From contig MIEI01000039.1 of the NCBI GenBank assembly GCA_002095305.1, positions 1-42,387 on the forward strand: 42,387 bases of DNA, written 5' to 3'. Below are positions 18,910 to 28,422 of this stretch, in pieces. Every line of letters begins with the position of its first letter. Positions within the stretch are counted from its first letter, which is position 1. This DNA comes from Pantoea brenneri (GTDB lineage: Bacteria; Pseudomonadota; Gammaproteobacteria; Enterobacterales; Enterobacteriaceae). Position numbers and translations under genes: made by a program. Under the pieces are notes generated by a model. It searched no databases, had not been told where the DNA came from, and saw nothing but the letters and a program-made list of their open reading frames with translations.

Positions 18910-20645
18910 TCAGTTAATCGGCCAGAGATGATCAATGATCAGCTGCACCGAACGGTTCCCGCGATATTCATTGATATCCAGTTTGTAGGCCAGCTCGACC
19001 TGACGTACGCTGGTGTCGGGCCACAGTGTGGTATCGACATTGAAGGCGATGCCATCAATCAGCGGGCCGCCGCCCAGCGGTTCCACCATCACTTTCAGAT
19101 GCCGCTCGCCGACCAGCCGCTGCTGTAACAGCTTAAATTTGCCGTCGAACGCTGGCTCCGGGAACGCCTGGCCCCAGGGACCCGCTTCACGCAGCATCTC
19201 AGCGGTCTGCAGGGAAAATTCCTGCGGCTGCAGCGCGCCATCGGACCAGATGATGCCCTGCAGCGAGTCGCCATCCAGCCATTCGCCGACCAGTTCGGCA
19301 AAACGCTGGCGAAACTCCTCATAGCGTGCGGTTTCCAGCGACAGTCCCGCCGCCATTGCATGGCGCCAAACTTCAGCATCAGCCCTGGATTCAGCGTATC
19401 GAGCCGCTCCAGCGCATCACGCAGATGCAGACCGGCAATCGAGCGGCCGGAGCCTTTCAGCGTGCCGTCACCGGCTGGCGCAAAGGCAATCACCGGGCGA
19501 TGGAAGCGCTCTTTCAGCCGCGAGGCCAGAATCCCGACCACGCCCTGATGCCACTCCGGATGATAAAACGCCAGCCCCAGCGGCAGGTCGCTCTGTTCAC
19601 GTTCCAGCGCCTGACACAGTGCCAGCGCTTCGCTCTGCATGCCCTGCTCAATCTCTTTACGCGTCTGATTCAGCGCATCCAGTTCGCTGGCTAACATCCG
19701 CGCCTGGCTGAGATCGTCGGTCATCAGTAACGCCACCCCGACTGACATATCATCCAGCCGCCCTGCCGCATTGAGCCGTGGTCCAAGCGCAAAGCCGAGA
19801 TCGCTGGCCGCCAGCTGGCGCGCATCGCGGTTGGCAATCTCCAGCAGCGCACGAATGCCGGGACGGCATTTACCGGCGCGAATCCGGCTCAGTCCCTGCC
19901 ACACCAGAATGCGGTTATTGACGTCGAGCGGCACCACATCGGCTACCGTGCCAAGCGCCACCAGATCCAGCAGTTCAGCCAGATTGGGTTCGCTGCGGGT
20001 TGTGCCAAACCAGCCCTGCGTCCGCAGATAAGCGCGCAGGGCCAGCATCAGATAGAAGGCGACGCCGACACCGGCCAGCGCGCGGGAAGGAAAATTGCAG
20101 TCCGCCAGGTTAGGATTGACGATCGCTTCCGCCGCCGGCAGGGTCTCACCCGGCAGGTGGTGATCGGTGATCAGCACCGGAATGCCGTGCTGATGTGCAC
20201 ATTTCACGCCAGCATGCGACGAGATGCCGTTATCCACCGTCAGGATCATCGCCGCACCGCGCGCACGCGCCTGTTCAACCACTTCCGGGCTGAGACCATA
20301 GCCATCTTCGAAGCGGTTCGGCACCAGATACTGCACGTTGCTGCCGCCCATGCTGCGCAGCGCCATCACCGTCAGCGCGGTACTGGTCGCGCCGTCGGCA
20401 TCAAAATCGCCCACCACCATAATGCGACGGCCATCGAGCAGCGCCTGATGCAGCAACGCTACCGCGCTATCGATTCCGCTCAGCGCCTGGAACGGCAGCA
20501 GGTTTTTCGCGCCGCGCTCCAGCTCAGCCGCGTCGCGTACCCCGCGCTGCAGATAAAGACGTTTCAGCAGCGGCGGCAGGGTTGCCGGCAGCGCATCTTC
20601 GACCGTCACCTCACGGCGACGCAGTTCCACTTCGTTTTTTACCAC
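18910..20645 (-). pseudogene. recJ: recJ, single-strand 5'-3' exonuclease, broken by a one-base deletion
   Basis: RecJ degrades single-stranded DNA 5' to 3' in RecF-pathway recombination, mismatch and base excision repair. The DHH-family motifs are intact: VVGDFDADGATSTAL, DNGISSHAG, ITDHHLPG, and the DHHA1 region LKGSGRSIAGLHLRDALE. Near 19364-19367 one G is missing where KFGGHAMAAGLSLE is expected (GGCGCC for GGCGGCC). The C-terminal domain (MAAGLSLETARYEEF to IIDHLWPIN) is in the next frame. Restored length is 578 residues against 577 in E. coli. It starts at GTG 20645, 3 nt after dsbC. Probably a sequence error. Confidence 0.92.
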
Positions 20646-20648
20646 CGA

Positions 20649-21362
20649 TTAACCACCACGTTTTTGATTATCCAGTACCTGCTTCAGCTCCTGCGGACCC
20701 TGATAGCCCGGAATCATCATGCCGCTGTCGGTCAGGATGGCTGGCGTGCCCTGAATGCCAAACAGCACCCCGAGCTTGTAATGCTGTTCAATATTGATTT
20801 TGCAGCTGTCAGGCGCGGTCATTTTCGGCGCATCGCCCTTCATCGCATCATCAAAGGCTTTATTACGATCGGCGCTGCACCAGATCGCTTTCATCGCGCC
20901 TTCAATCTGACCATGCAGTCCTTCACGTGGGAACGCCAGGTAGCGCACGGTGATACCCAGCGCATTGTAGTCCGCCATCTGCTCATGCAGTTTGCGGCAG
21001 TAGCCACAGGTAATGTCGGTAAACACCGTCACCACATGCTGCTCTTTCGGCGCTTTGTAGACGATCATTTCCGGCACCAGCGCCTCGACTTTTTTATCGA
21101 GCAGCTTATTGGTTACGTTGACCGGTTGCGCACCGCTGACGTCATACAGCGGGCCCTGAATCATGTGTTTGCCATCATCGGTCACGTAGAGCACGCCGCT
21201 TTCCGACAGCACGGTTTTAAAGCCCGGCAGCGGCGATGAGGTAATCTCAGTCTGATTTAAGCCGAGCTTTTTCAATGATTGCTGAATGGCGCTGTCATCG
21301 GCCTGTGCCAGACCGGAAAAGGCACTGGCTAACAGCGCCAGCATGGCAAAATGCTTGTTCAT
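20649..21362 (-). CDS. dsbC: dsbC, periplasmic disulfide isomerase
   Basis: DsbC reshuffles wrong disulfides in periplasmic proteins and is kept reduced by DsbD. The signal peptide is MNKHFAMLALLASAFSGLAQA, with cleavage after residue 21. An N-terminal dimerisation domain follows, then the thioredoxin-fold domain with active site CGYC (119-122 of the precursor) and the cis-Pro loop GTPAI. A second cysteine pair (IWCSADRN, DSCKI) matches the structural disulfide of E. coli DsbC. Length 237. It lies between xerD and recJ in the conserved xerD-dsbC-recJ-prfB-lysS order. Confidence 0.96.
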   Translation of the reverse strand: MNKHFAMLALLASAFSGLAQADDSAIQQSLKKLGLNQTEITSSPLPGFKTVLSESGVLYVTDDGKHMIQGPLYDVSGAQPVNVTNKLLDKKVEALVPEMIVYKAPKEQHVVTVFTDITCGYCRKLHEQMADYNALGITVRYLAFPREGLHGQIEGAMKAIWCSADRNKAFDDAMKGDAPKMTAPDSCKINIEQHYKLGVLFGIQGTPAILTDSGMMIPGYQGPQELKQVLDNQKRGG

Positions 21363-21383
21363 CTCTTTCCTTATTCCCGCAGA

Positions 21384-22277
21384 TCAGGCCCGCGGATGAT
21401 GTTGTTGATGCAACTGACGCAGGCGCTCGGTGGCGACATGCGTATAAATTTGGGTGGTGGAGAGATCGCTGTGTCCCAGCAACATCTGTACGACACGCAG
21501 ATCGGCACCGTGGTTCAGCAGATGGGTAGCAAACGCATGGCGCATCACATGGGGCGACAATTTTTCACTGTCGATGCCGGCCAGCGTGGCGTAATGCTTG
21601 ATGCGGTGCCAGAAGGTCTGCCGCGTCATCTGCTGCGCCCGGTTGCTCGGGAACATCACGTCCAGCGTCTGTCCGTTGAGCAACCACGGACGCCCATGTT
21701 CCAGATAATGCTCCAGCCAGTAAACCGCTTCTTCACCTAACGGCACAAGTCGCTCTTTATCGCCTTTGCCGATTACCCGCACCACACCCTGGCGCAGGCT
21801 GATATCACTCAGCGTCAGGCCGACCAGCTCAGAAACACGCAAACCGGTGGCGTAGAGTAACTCCAGCATCGCTTTGTCGCGCAGCTCCAGCGGGATGTCG
21901 ATATTTGGTGCCTGTAGCAAGCGTTCAACCTGCGCTTCACTGAGATCTTTCGGCAGCCGCTGCGGCAGTTTTGGTGCCGATAACAGCGCACTGGGATCGT
22001 CAGCGCGCAGCTTCTCGCGGTAGAGGTATTGAAACAGGCGGCGCATAGCGCTCAGCAGCCGGGCTGAACTGGTCGCCTTGTAACCGCCCTCCAGCCGCTC
22101 GGCCAGAAACTGCTGCAGATCCAGCGGCATCACGCTGAGCAGCGTCAGGTTATGATGCGCCAGCCAGCTGGTCAGCGTCTGGAGATCCTGGCGATAGGAG
22201 GAGAGAGTATTCTGCGCCAGATTGCGTTCAATCCAGAGCGCATCGAGAAACTGTTCAGTCAGTTCGCTGTCTTGCAC
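21384..22277 (-). CDS. xerD: xerD, site-specific tyrosine recombinase
   Basis: XerD works with XerC at dif, under FtsK control, to resolve chromosome dimers. The 297-residue protein (298 in E. coli) has an N-terminal SAM-like DNA-binding domain and the catalytic residues Arg147 (ATGLRVSEL), Lys171 ([11 protein letters not shown]), His243 and Arg246 ([14 protein letters not shown]), His269 ([11 protein letters not shown]) and the nucleophile Tyr278 (IYTHV). Head of the minus-strand run xerD-dsbC-recJ; divergent from fldB. Confidence 0.96.
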   Translation of the reverse strand: MQDSELTEQFLDALWIERNLAQNTLSSYRQDLQTLTSWLAHHNLTLLSVMPLDLQQFLAERLEGGYKATSSARLLSAMRRLFQYLYREKLRADDPSALLSAPKLPQRLPKDLSEAQVERLLQAPNIDIPLELRDKAMLELLYATGLRVSELVGLTLSDISLRQGVVRVIGKGDKERLVPLGEEAVYWLEHYLEHGRPWLLNGQTLDVMFPSNRAQQMTRQTFWHRIKHYATLAGIDSEKLSPHVMRHAFATHLLNHGADLRVVQMLLGHSDLSTTQIYTHVATERLRQLHQQHHPRA

Positions 22278-22379
22278 GTTATCCCCGCCGTTCGCTGTAA
22301 AATCATGCTCATTATGCCTGATTCAACGGCGCTTCTGGTACAATTGCGCCAAAGTCAGTATTTACAGAGTGTTATCTGC

Positions 22380-22898
22380 ATGAAAATCGGCCTTTTTTAC
22401 GGTTCCAGCACCTGTTACACCGAAATCGTAGCGGAGAAAATTCGCGATTTTATTGGCGAAGAGCTGGTCACCCTGCACAACGTCAAAGATGACGATCCGC
22501 GCCTGATGGAACAGTACGATCTGCTAATCATGGGCATCCCGACCTGGGATTTTGGCGAGTTGCAGGAGGACTGGGAAGCGATCTGGCCACAGCTGTCGAC
22601 CCTGAATCTGCGCAATAAGATTGTGGCGCTGTATGGTATGGGCGATCAGATTGGCTACGGTGAATGGTTCCTTGATGCGCTCGGTATGCTGCATGAGCTA
22701 TTGCAGCCGATGGGGGTGCGTTTTGTGGGTTACTGGCCGCTGGAAGGGTATGAGTTCACCAGCCCGAAACCGCTCAGTGCCGATGGGAAGCAGTTTGTCG
22801 GTCTGGCGCTCGATGATGTGAATCAGTTTGAGGTCACCGACGAGCGCGTCGAGCAGTGGTGCGAGCAGGTGTTAACGGAAACCGCCGAACTGCTGTAA
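22380..22898 (+). CDS. fldB: fldB, flavodoxin 2
   Basis: A 172-residue FMN-binding electron carrier. The phosphate-binding loop is GSSTCYTE, the form seen in E. coli FldB rather than the TGNTE-like loop of FldA. The FMN ring loops are [15 protein letters not shown] and [17 protein letters not shown]. The start is ATG 22380 ([10 protein letters not shown]); the frame is open upstream but homology begins here. FldB is a SoxRS target in E. coli; no soxbox was located with confidence here. Confidence 0.94.
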   Translation: MKIGLFYGSSTCYTEIVAEKIRDFIGEELVTLHNVKDDDPRLMEQYDLLIMGIPTWDFGELQEDWEAIWPQLSTLNLRNKIVALYGMGDQIGYGEWFLDALGMLHELLQPMGVRFVGYWPLEGYEFTSPKPLSADGKQFVGLALDDVNQFEVTDERVEQWCEQVLTETAELL

Positions 22899-22968
22899 TC
22901 GCAAAACGGTGTGGTCCGGCAGGTGGCTTTTGGCCCTGACGCCGCAACTGATGCCGCTAGTGACGCCG

Positions 22969-23379
22969 TCAGTGTTGCACCTCGCTGAAACAGCAGGCGC
23001 GTAACGCCCGCCATTCGCCAGGCTGCATATTGTCCTGCATCAGCCACCAGCGCAGCGTCTTGCCCTGCTCGCTTTTCGCCACCAGCAGCACGCCAAACGG
23101 CAACCAGCGCAGCGGCTGAGTCGGCCGCCAGCGTGTACCCTGCCAGCACCAGATTTGCGCACTTTCCCGTTGAAGCGAACCGCGCCGCTGACTGAGCCGT
23201 CGATGATTACGCCAGCCTTCGGCCAGCAGCAGTCCGATCATCGCCAGTTTAATCAGCCATCCGCTGACCGGCAACGTCAGCAGCAATAGAGCCGTTACCG
23301 TCACCCCCAGCCAGACGCCCAGCAGGCCGCGCGCCAGGCGGGATGGCCGCAGCTTACATTGCCACGGGGCCGCGTTCAC
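22969..23379 (-). CDS. cptA: cptA (ygfX), toxin-like membrane protein
   Basis: A 136-residue membrane protein with two adjacent hydrophobic segments ([20 protein letters not shown], then a second ending LLLAEGW) and a cytosolic C-terminal part rich in Trp and Arg ([11 protein letters not shown]). It matches E. coli YgfX/CptA, reported to affect cell shape through MreB and FtsZ as partner of SdhE; other work links the pair to flavoprotein assembly. It overlaps the end of sdhE by 26 bases, so the two are coupled. Confidence 0.85.
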   Translation of the reverse strand: MNAAPWQCKLRPSRLARGLLGVWLGVTVTALLLLTLPVSGWLIKLAMIGLLLAEGWRNHRRLSQRRGSLQRESAQIWCWQGTRWRPTQPLRWLPFGVLLVAKSEQGKTLRWWLMQDNMQPGEWRALRACCFSEVQH

Positions 23380-23620
23380 GGTTACGCTGCTGAATCAGGT
23401 TAACCATCCGCTTCAGTTCAGGATCGCTGGGTTCACCGTGGTTCATCAACCAGTTAAACAGGTCGGGATCGTCACTCTTCAGCAGCGCGATAAACACCTG
23501 CTTATCGGTGTCGTTCAGGCTGTCATATTCATATTTAAAGAACGGCATAATAGCGACATCCAGCTCCAGCATGCCACGGCGGCAGGCCCACTGAATACGT
23601 GATTTATCATTGATATCCAT
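23354..23620 (-). CDS. sdhE: sdhE (ygfY/cptB), succinate dehydrogenase flavinylation factor
   Basis: SdhE helps attach FAD covalently to SdhA and FrdA. The 88-residue protein carries the family core [21 protein letters not shown], with the RGMLELD motif needed for FAD attachment, followed by [19 protein letters not shown]. It is the first gene of the sdhE-cptA pair and divergent from ygfZ, as in E. coli. Confidence 0.95.
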   Translation of the reverse strand: MDINDKSRIQWACRRGMLELDVAIMPFFKYEYDSLNDTDKQVFIALLKSDDPDLFNWLMNHGEPSDPELKRMVNLIQQRNRERGPVAM

Positions 23621-23846
23621 GCGTCAGTTTCCACAGTTCACAACATGGCGGCTAGTGTAACCTGGATTGTGGCGGGCTGCAGGCGCAGCGCAACACACTG
23701 TGCAATCGGCCGCAAAGCAAGCCGCATTTTTTCAGGGTTATCACGCGATTTGTGCGCCGTTATCGGTAAACAGGTTGCATTGCCAGTCGGCTCTTTTAAC
23801 ATTGAGGATATCTTTTCGGATGAACCCTCTTACTCAGGATATCTCC

Positions 23847-24833
23847 ATGCCAACCTTTACCTTACCGCCGCGCCAGCCTGCAGCCTCGTCCCGTCTGCCG
23901 TTAACGCTGATTTCACTGGATGCCTGGGCGCTGGTTTCCGTCTTCGGTCCCGACAGCACCTCCTACCTGCAGGGTCAGCTGACGCTGGACGTCGCCGCGC
24001 TGGATGCTGCGCACCATCTGCCCGCCGCCCACTGTGATGCTAAAGGCAAGATGTGGAGCAACCTGCGTCTGTTCCATCGTGGCGAAGGCTACGCCTACCT
24101 GGTTCGTCGTGAACTGCGCGACACCCAACTGAGCGAATTAAAGAAATATGCGGTGTTCTCTAAAGTGACGCTGGCGGCCGACGATGAGGCAGTGTTACTC
24201 GGCGTGGCTGGTTTTCAGGCACGCGCTGCGCTGGCCAACCTGTTTGAACAGCTGCCCGACAGCGAAACCCCGGTGGTGCAACAGGGAGAAACGACGCTGC
24301 TGTGGTTCGCGCATCCGGCAGAGCGTTTCCTGATCGTTACCTCGCTGGCCCAGGCCGAATCACTGCAGCAGAAACTGGCGGATGATGCACAGTTAAATGA
24401 TAGTCAGCAGTGGCTGGCGCTGGACATTGAAGCCGGCATTCCGGTGATTGATCCCGCCACCAGCGTGCAGTTTATTCCCCAGGCCACCAACCTGCAGGCG
24501 CTGGACGCCATCAGCTTTAAAAAAGGCTGCTATACCGGTCAGGAGATGGTGGCGCGGGCCAAATACCGCGGTGCGAACAAACGCGCGCTCTACTGGCTGG
24601 CGGGCCAGGCCAGCCATCTGCCAGCGGCAAATACGGCGCTGGAACTCCGGATGGGTGAGCGCTGGCGTCGTACCGGCAGCGTGCTGGCGGCAGTGCAGCT
24701 GGATGACGGTGTCAGTTGGGTGCAGGTGGTGATGAATAACGATCTGGAGCCGGATAGCGTGCTGCGGGTTGAGGGTGATGAAGGCGGACAGCTGACGATT
24801 CAGCCGCTGCCCTACTCGCTGCAGGAAGAGTAA
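23847..24833 (+). CDS. ygfZ: ygfZ, folate-binding iron-sulfur cluster maturation protein
   Basis: YgfZ supports activity of several Fe-S enzymes, including the radical-SAM enzyme MiaB, and binds tetrahydrofolate. It is related to GcvT. The signature [21 protein letters not shown] is split by no gap here and holds the conserved Cys; GWVMNND-like and [16 protein letters not shown] blocks match E. coli. Start ATG 23847 ([11 protein letters not shown]) aligns with E. coli and follows AGGATATCTCC; ATG 23820 is in frame but unlikely. Product 328 residues. Next to sdhE, which also serves cofactor assembly. In E. coli the next gene would be trhA; here an accessory insert intervenes. Confidence 0.94.
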   Translation: MPTFTLPPRQPAASSRLPLTLISLDAWALVSVFGPDSTSYLQGQLTLDVAALDAAHHLPAAHCDAKGKMWSNLRLFHRGEGYAYLVRRELRDTQLSELKKYAVFSKVTLAADDEAVLLGVAGFQARAALANLFEQLPDSETPVVQQGETTLLWFAHPAERFLIVTSLAQAESLQQKLADDAQLNDSQQWLALDIEAGIPVIDPATSVQFIPQATNLQALDAISFKKGCYTGQEMVARAKYRGANKRALYWLAGQASHLPAANTALELRMGERWRRTGSVLAAVQLDDGVSWVQVVMNNDLEPDSVLRVEGDEGGQLTIQPLPYSLQEE

Positions 24834-24839
24834 CCACTC

Positions 24840-24868
24840 AGGCACGCAGCCGCATAAGCTGCGTGCCT
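24840..24868. terminator. Hairpin between ygfZ and the SorC-type regulator gene
   Basis: AGGCACGCAGC (24840-24850) pairs perfectly with GCTGCGTGCCT (24858-24868) around a 7-base loop, between two convergent genes. Neither side has a T tract, so its terminator role is inferred from the stem and the position. Confidence 0.55.
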
Positions 24869-24877
24869 GCCCGGCGA

Positions 24878-25852
24878 TTACTCCGTTTTCTGCGTCATGT
24901 TCAGCAGGGTGCGGATGTTTTGCGCCGTGGTGGCGATAATGTCGATGGCACCGGTACGCAACGCACCGAGAATCGCCATGGCTTTGGTGTTCTCTGAGGC
25001 GATGGCGATAACGCAGGGGATCTTGCGCAGCTCATCAATGCTCAGACCAATCACCCGATCGTTCATTACGGTATCGACGTGCTGTCCCTGCGAATTGAAA
25101 AAATCGTAGCCGGCAATATCGCCCGTCACGCCCTGATTCAGACTGGCGTCGATAATTTCATGCGGCGTAAACCAGCCTAATTTCACCATATAGCTGTTTT
25201 CATTCATGTCGCCAATGCCGACCAGGGCAAAGTCGGCTTTGCGCGCCCGATCCAGCGTCTCTTTAATCGTGCCGTTTTGCATAAACGCCTCTTTCAGCGC
25301 CCGATCTTCAACATAAGCCGGGGCGTAGAGCGTTTCGCTGATGCCACCAAATTTTTTCGCCAGACGACGGCTGATATGGTCGGCATTGATCGCATCACCG
25401 GGGCGGTGCGTGCCGCCGATACCGCTGATAAAGTGACAGTTACGCGTCGGTACCTGACCCGGATGGTCGGCGACAGCCGCCACATTGCGTCCCTGCCCGA
25501 CCGCCACGACCGAATTCTCTTTAAGTGATTGCTCCAGCCAGGAGGAGACCAGCGCCGCCACCTGACGTCGCTGCTCATCGTTGTCCTGCAGGTCGAGGGC
25601 GATCAGCGCGCGCTGTAAGTGGGGGAAGCGGTCAAGCAGCTGTTGCTCAAGACGGGTACTGAACACCGGGTGATAACGCACGTTGATTTCAACAATGCCC
25701 TCTTCCCTGGCGCGCTTCAGCAGCCGTCCGACTTTGATGCGTGAAATGCCAAACTTACGCGCAATCTCTTCCTGGGTAATTTCGTCCTGATAATAGGCGA
25801 CTGCGATTTCGGTCAGCAGTTCGGAGTCCTGAGAAAGCGTGTGTTTTTCCAT
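24878..25852 (-). CDS. SorC/DeoR-family sugar-binding transcriptional regulator
   Basis: A 324-residue SorC-type regulator. The N-terminal helix-turn-helix is at about residues 14-55 (AVAYYQDEITQEEIARKFG, ISRIKVGRLLKRAREEGIV). The rest is the NagB-like effector domain (VAVGQGRNVAAVAD, FALVGIGDMNENS, GDIAGYDFFNSQGQ, ALRTGAIDIIATT). This family includes EryD, the erythritol regulator, and generally senses phosphorylated sugars. It follows the catabolic operon with a 122-base gap and may have its own promoter. The likely effector is a tetrulose or tetrose phosphate from that pathway (inference). Candidate sites: TGAACA repeats at 31651-31857. Confidence 0.88.
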   Translation of the reverse strand: MEKHTLSQDSELLTEIAVAYYQDEITQEEIARKFGISRIKVGRLLKRAREEGIVEINVRYHPVFSTRLEQQLLDRFPHLQRALIALDLQDNDEQRRQVAALVSSWLEQSLKENSVVAVGQGRNVAAVADHPGQVPTRNCHFISGIGGTHRPGDAINADHISRRLAKKFGGISETLYAPAYVEDRALKEAFMQNGTIKETLDRARKADFALVGIGDMNENSYMVKLGWFTPHEIIDASLNQGVTGDIAGYDFFNSQGQHVDTVMNDRVIGLSIDELRKIPCVIAIASENTKAMAILGALRTGAIDIIATTAQNIRTLLNMTQKTE

Positions 25853-25974
25853 GCGTTATCTGTCTCGCAGTGAGTTACCTGACTAAGCACAGGCGTTTCA
25901 GGAGGGAATTTATACCATTGATACGGCTCACCTCGCCAGGCATTGACGCGGCGAGCCGCTAGCAGTGTCACAGA

Positions 25975-26829
25975 TTAGCGACGAATCGCGTCGATTTTCA
26001 GCATGCGGGCAATCACGATATCCAGCTCTTTCTGCTCGAAAATCTGCTTCCAGTCAGGCTTCACAATCTTCTCGCGTCCATACTCCATGGCGATCATGCA
26101 GGCATCAGAGAACGGATTGGTGGCGCGGAACGCCACCGCCAACGCAATCTGGATATGCCCGTAGAGCATCGCCTTTGCGGCCTCTTCCGGTACGCCACTG
26201 TGCTTAACCGTTTCGTCCAGCGCCTCTTTCATAAAGGCCCCGACCATGCAGGCAACGGTCTCCACCAGCGTCGGCTCAAGGTAGGCCAGCTGCGTTACGG
26301 TCACCCAGTGCACCTGCTCCACCGGACCATACATCACGCGGATAACCTTGCTGAGTTCGTCACGCTGCGCATCACTGCCCGCTTCCCAGGCGGCGGCCAC
26401 ATGCTGAATAGCTGCAATTCCGCCAAACGCGTCGGCGTGCTCTTCTTTGGTGTAGCGCTCAAGGAAGACGGACGGGTGACACGGATGCGCCACCGCATAG
26501 TCGATATCGTCACGCTGGAAGATCAGGTTGGCATAAGCGGCCGCCGGATCGAGCGTTAACAGTACCGCGCCTGGCTTCATTTGCGGCACGACCGCTTCAG
26601 AGACCTTACCCAGCACGATGTCCGGCACCGCCAGAATGACGACGTCGCTTAACGGCACCACCGAATCGGCATCCGAAAGCTCACGGCCCTGTTGAGTAAC
26701 CTGCTGCTGTGCAGCGGGTGAATTCTCACAGTAAAAGACCTGGTAATCGCTTTTCTGGAAGTTGGCTGAAATGCGCATGCCCATTTTGCCGCCGGCGCCA
26801 ATCACAGTAAGGGTTTTCAGTTGATTCAT
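25975..26829 (-). CDS. NAD(P)-dependent dehydrogenase with PGDH_C-type C-terminal domain, candidate D-apionate oxidoisomerase
   Basis: A 284-residue oxidoreductase. The N-terminal Rossmann fold has GAGGKMGMRI (residues 11-20) and ILAVPDIVLGKV. The conserved AHPCHPSVF follows, and then an all-helical C-terminal domain of the type annotated as phosphogluconate dehydrogenase C-terminal. The published family member acting in tetrose-related catabolism is ApnO, which oxidises and isomerises D-apionate to 3-oxo-isoapionate. The neighbouring genes (xylose-isomerase-like protein, erythrulose-type kinase and isomerases) fit that role, but I assign it from family and context only. Last enzyme gene of the operon, 5 nt after the TIM-barrel gene. 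Confidence 0.72.
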   Translation of the reverse strand: MNQLKTLTVIGAGGKMGMRISANFQKSDYQVFYCENSPAAQQQVTQQGRELSDADSVVPLSDVVILAVPDIVLGKVSEAVVPQMKPGAVLLTLDPAAAYANLIFQRDDIDYAVAHPCHPSVFLERYTKEEHADAFGGIAAIQHVAAAWEAGSDAQRDELSKVIRVMYGPVEQVHWVTVTQLAYLEPTLVETVACMVGAFMKEALDETVKHSGVPEEAAKAMLYGHIQIALAVAFRATNPFSDACMIAMEYGREKIVKPDWKQIFEQKELDIVIARMLKIDAIRR

Positions 26830-26834
26830 TATTA

Positions 26835-27644
26835 TTACTCCCGATTTTGTTTACTACGTAAGAATTCCACGCTGCGCGCTGTCCACTCCGCCTCACGCTG
26901 ACAGGTGGTAGCGGCGTCCTCCTGCCATGGCAACCAGTGTTCAATAATCTGGTTAATGCCCCTTTCGGCCGGGCGCACGCTGGCGATCATCTGGTCATAA
27001 TCCAGTAAGCCTTCGCCCATCGGGCAACCGGCATAGGTAAAGCCAACCCAGCCGTCACGCCGGGTAAAGGCAAAGTCTTTGATGTGAAGATTGCCGACAC
27101 GTGCCGCAGTCTGCGCGATAACCTGTTCAGGTAACTCCAGCCCGGCGACGCAGTTGGCCGGATCGAGACAGACCGCCAGCCACGGCGATGAAAAGCGGTT
27201 AATCACTGACATCAGGTCAGCGGTTTTGACCTGCTCGTAGGTTTCAAGACATAGGCGCACCTGCTGACGTGCATAGTCCGGCAGCACGCTGGCGATCAGC
27301 TGTGCCGCTTGCTCAAGCGACGGCCGATGGCTGGCGGTATAAAACATGGAGCGCACCACCTGCGCGTCGAGCAGCTGTGCCAGCTGCAGATAGCGTTGCA
27401 GATGGGCGGTATCCAGCCCGCGAGTCCCCAGCTCCAGCGTGATGCCCAGCGCATCAGCCCGCTGACGCAACCGTTGCAGGTCAGCATCCGACCAGCTCTC
27501 AATCGCCGGATAATCACAAATCTGGAACAGCGACAAATCCAGCGCGGCGGTCTGCTCCAGCATCTGCTCCAGCGTCAGCGGCTGCGGGACACGCTCTGAC
27601 ATGCGCCAGAAAAAGGCATAGGTGCTGAGTCCGATCTGGCTCAT
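26835..27644 (-). CDS. Sugar phosphate isomerase/epimerase, xylose-isomerase-like TIM barrel; OiaX- or EryC-like
   Basis: A 269-residue AP-endonuclease-2/xylose-isomerase-type barrel. Likely metal ligands are Glu134 (LCLETYEQ), Asp161 (VCLDPANC), His187 (NLHIKDF) and Glu235 (IIEHW). Two assignments fit the context. One is 3-oxo-isoapionate decarboxylase (OiaX), forming L-erythrulose from the product of the next gene's enzyme. The other is a tetrulose-4-phosphate racemase like Brucella EryC, also in this superfamily. The adjoining ApnO-like gene makes me lean to the first. Its start overlaps the end of the triosephosphate-isomerase homologue by 4 nt. Confidence 0.72.
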   Translation of the reverse strand: MSQIGLSTYAFFWRMSERVPQPLTLEQMLEQTAALDLSLFQICDYPAIESWSDADLQRLRQRADALGITLELGTRGLDTAHLQRYLQLAQLLDAQVVRSMFYTASHRPSLEQAAQLIASVLPDYARQQVRLCLETYEQVKTADLMSVINRFSSPWLAVCLDPANCVAGLELPEQVIAQTAARVGNLHIKDFAFTRRDGWVGFTYAGCPMGEGLLDYDQMIASVRPAERGINQIIEHWLPWQEDAATTCQREAEWTARSVEFLRSKQNRE

Positions 27645-28420
27645 GAGAGACGCTCCGCCAGCAACGCGCTGGCCTCATCGATAATCTGCGCCAGCGCGGC
27701 AGGATCATGGGCAAAGCGGCCGAGGAACAGGCCGTCAACCGCGCCGCCAAGGCGCTGAATCAAGCCGGGGCCGGCGCTGCCGCCGTAGATCACCTGCAGG
27801 GTAATACCCGCAGGCGACGGCAGCTCGCGTAACCCTTCACAGACCGCGCGGATGTAGTGATCCGGAGCCGGTTGCGGTGCGCCAATCGCCCACTGTGGTT
27901 CCCAGGCGAAAAATAGCGTACCGGTCAGCCCCTGCTGCTGCGCCAGCGACAGCGCCTCGGCCAGCTGCTGCTGACACAGGGCGATCGCCTGTGACGGCTC
28001 ACCCTGTTGCGTTTCACCGATGCACAACACCGGGGTCAGGCCGTGGCGGAGCGACATCGCCACCTTGGCGGCAATCTGCGCGGCATCTTCATGGAAATGG
28101 CGGCGGCGTTCGGCGTGACCAATCTCAGCCAGGCTGCAGCCGAGTTCCTGCAACATGCTGGCACTGACTTCGCCGGTCCAGGCACCGTTTTCGGCCTGGC
28201 AAACATCCTGGCCGCCAACGCGCACCGGGGTATCGGCAAAGATAGCGGCAACCGCCGGAATCGCCGGATAGGCAGGCAGGACGAACAGCCCGATATCGCC
28301 ACGCTGAATCGCCGGATGTCGACGCGCCAGCGCGGCGACTTCGTGGCACCAGTCGAGAGTTTGCTGGTAGCTGAAGTACATTTTCAGGCTGACACCCAGC
28401 CACAGAGCAGGTTGTGTCAT
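27641..28420 (-). CDS. Triosephosphate-isomerase homologue, probable L-erythrulose-1-phosphate isomerase
   Basis: A 259-residue TIM-family barrel that keeps the catalytic Lys13 (SLKMYF), His102 (EIGHAERR) and Glu174 (AWEPQWAIG), and the phosphate loop YGGSAGPGL. It differs from housekeeping TpiA: NWKMN reads SLKMY and GHSERR reads GHAERR. TpiA2-type paralogues in polyol clusters act on four-carbon ketose phosphates: LerI of Mycobacterium converts L-erythrulose 1-phosphate to D-erythrulose 4-phosphate, and EryH of Brucella is a tetrulose-phosphate isomerase. The operon, with an erythrulose-type kinase just upstream (2-nt gap), supports that reading. It is not the glycolytic tpiA, which lies elsewhere in this order. 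Confidence 0.82.
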   Translation of the reverse strand: MTQPALWLGVSLKMYFSYQQTLDWCHEVAALARRHPAIQRGDIGLFVLPAYPAIPAVAAIFADTPVRVGGQDVCQAENGAWTGEVSASMLQELGCSLAEIGHAERRRHFHEDAAQIAAKVAMSLRHGLTPVLCIGETQQGEPSQAIALCQQQLAEALSLAQQQGLTGTLFFAWEPQWAIGAPQPAPDHYIRAVCEGLRELPSPAGITLQVIYGGSAGPGLIQRLGGAVDGLFLGRFAHDPAALAQIIDEASALLAERLS

Positions 28421-28422
28421 GC

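Noticed and set aside
20157..21239. A 360-codon open frame on plus, opposite recJ and dsbC
   Set aside because: It lies fully antisense to two conserved genes, is rich in His, Arg and Gln as antisense frames in GC-rich DNA are, and matches no family.
27641..28420. Housekeeping tpiA
   Set aside because: Active-site motif changes, the tetrose-type operon and the location all point to a paralogue.
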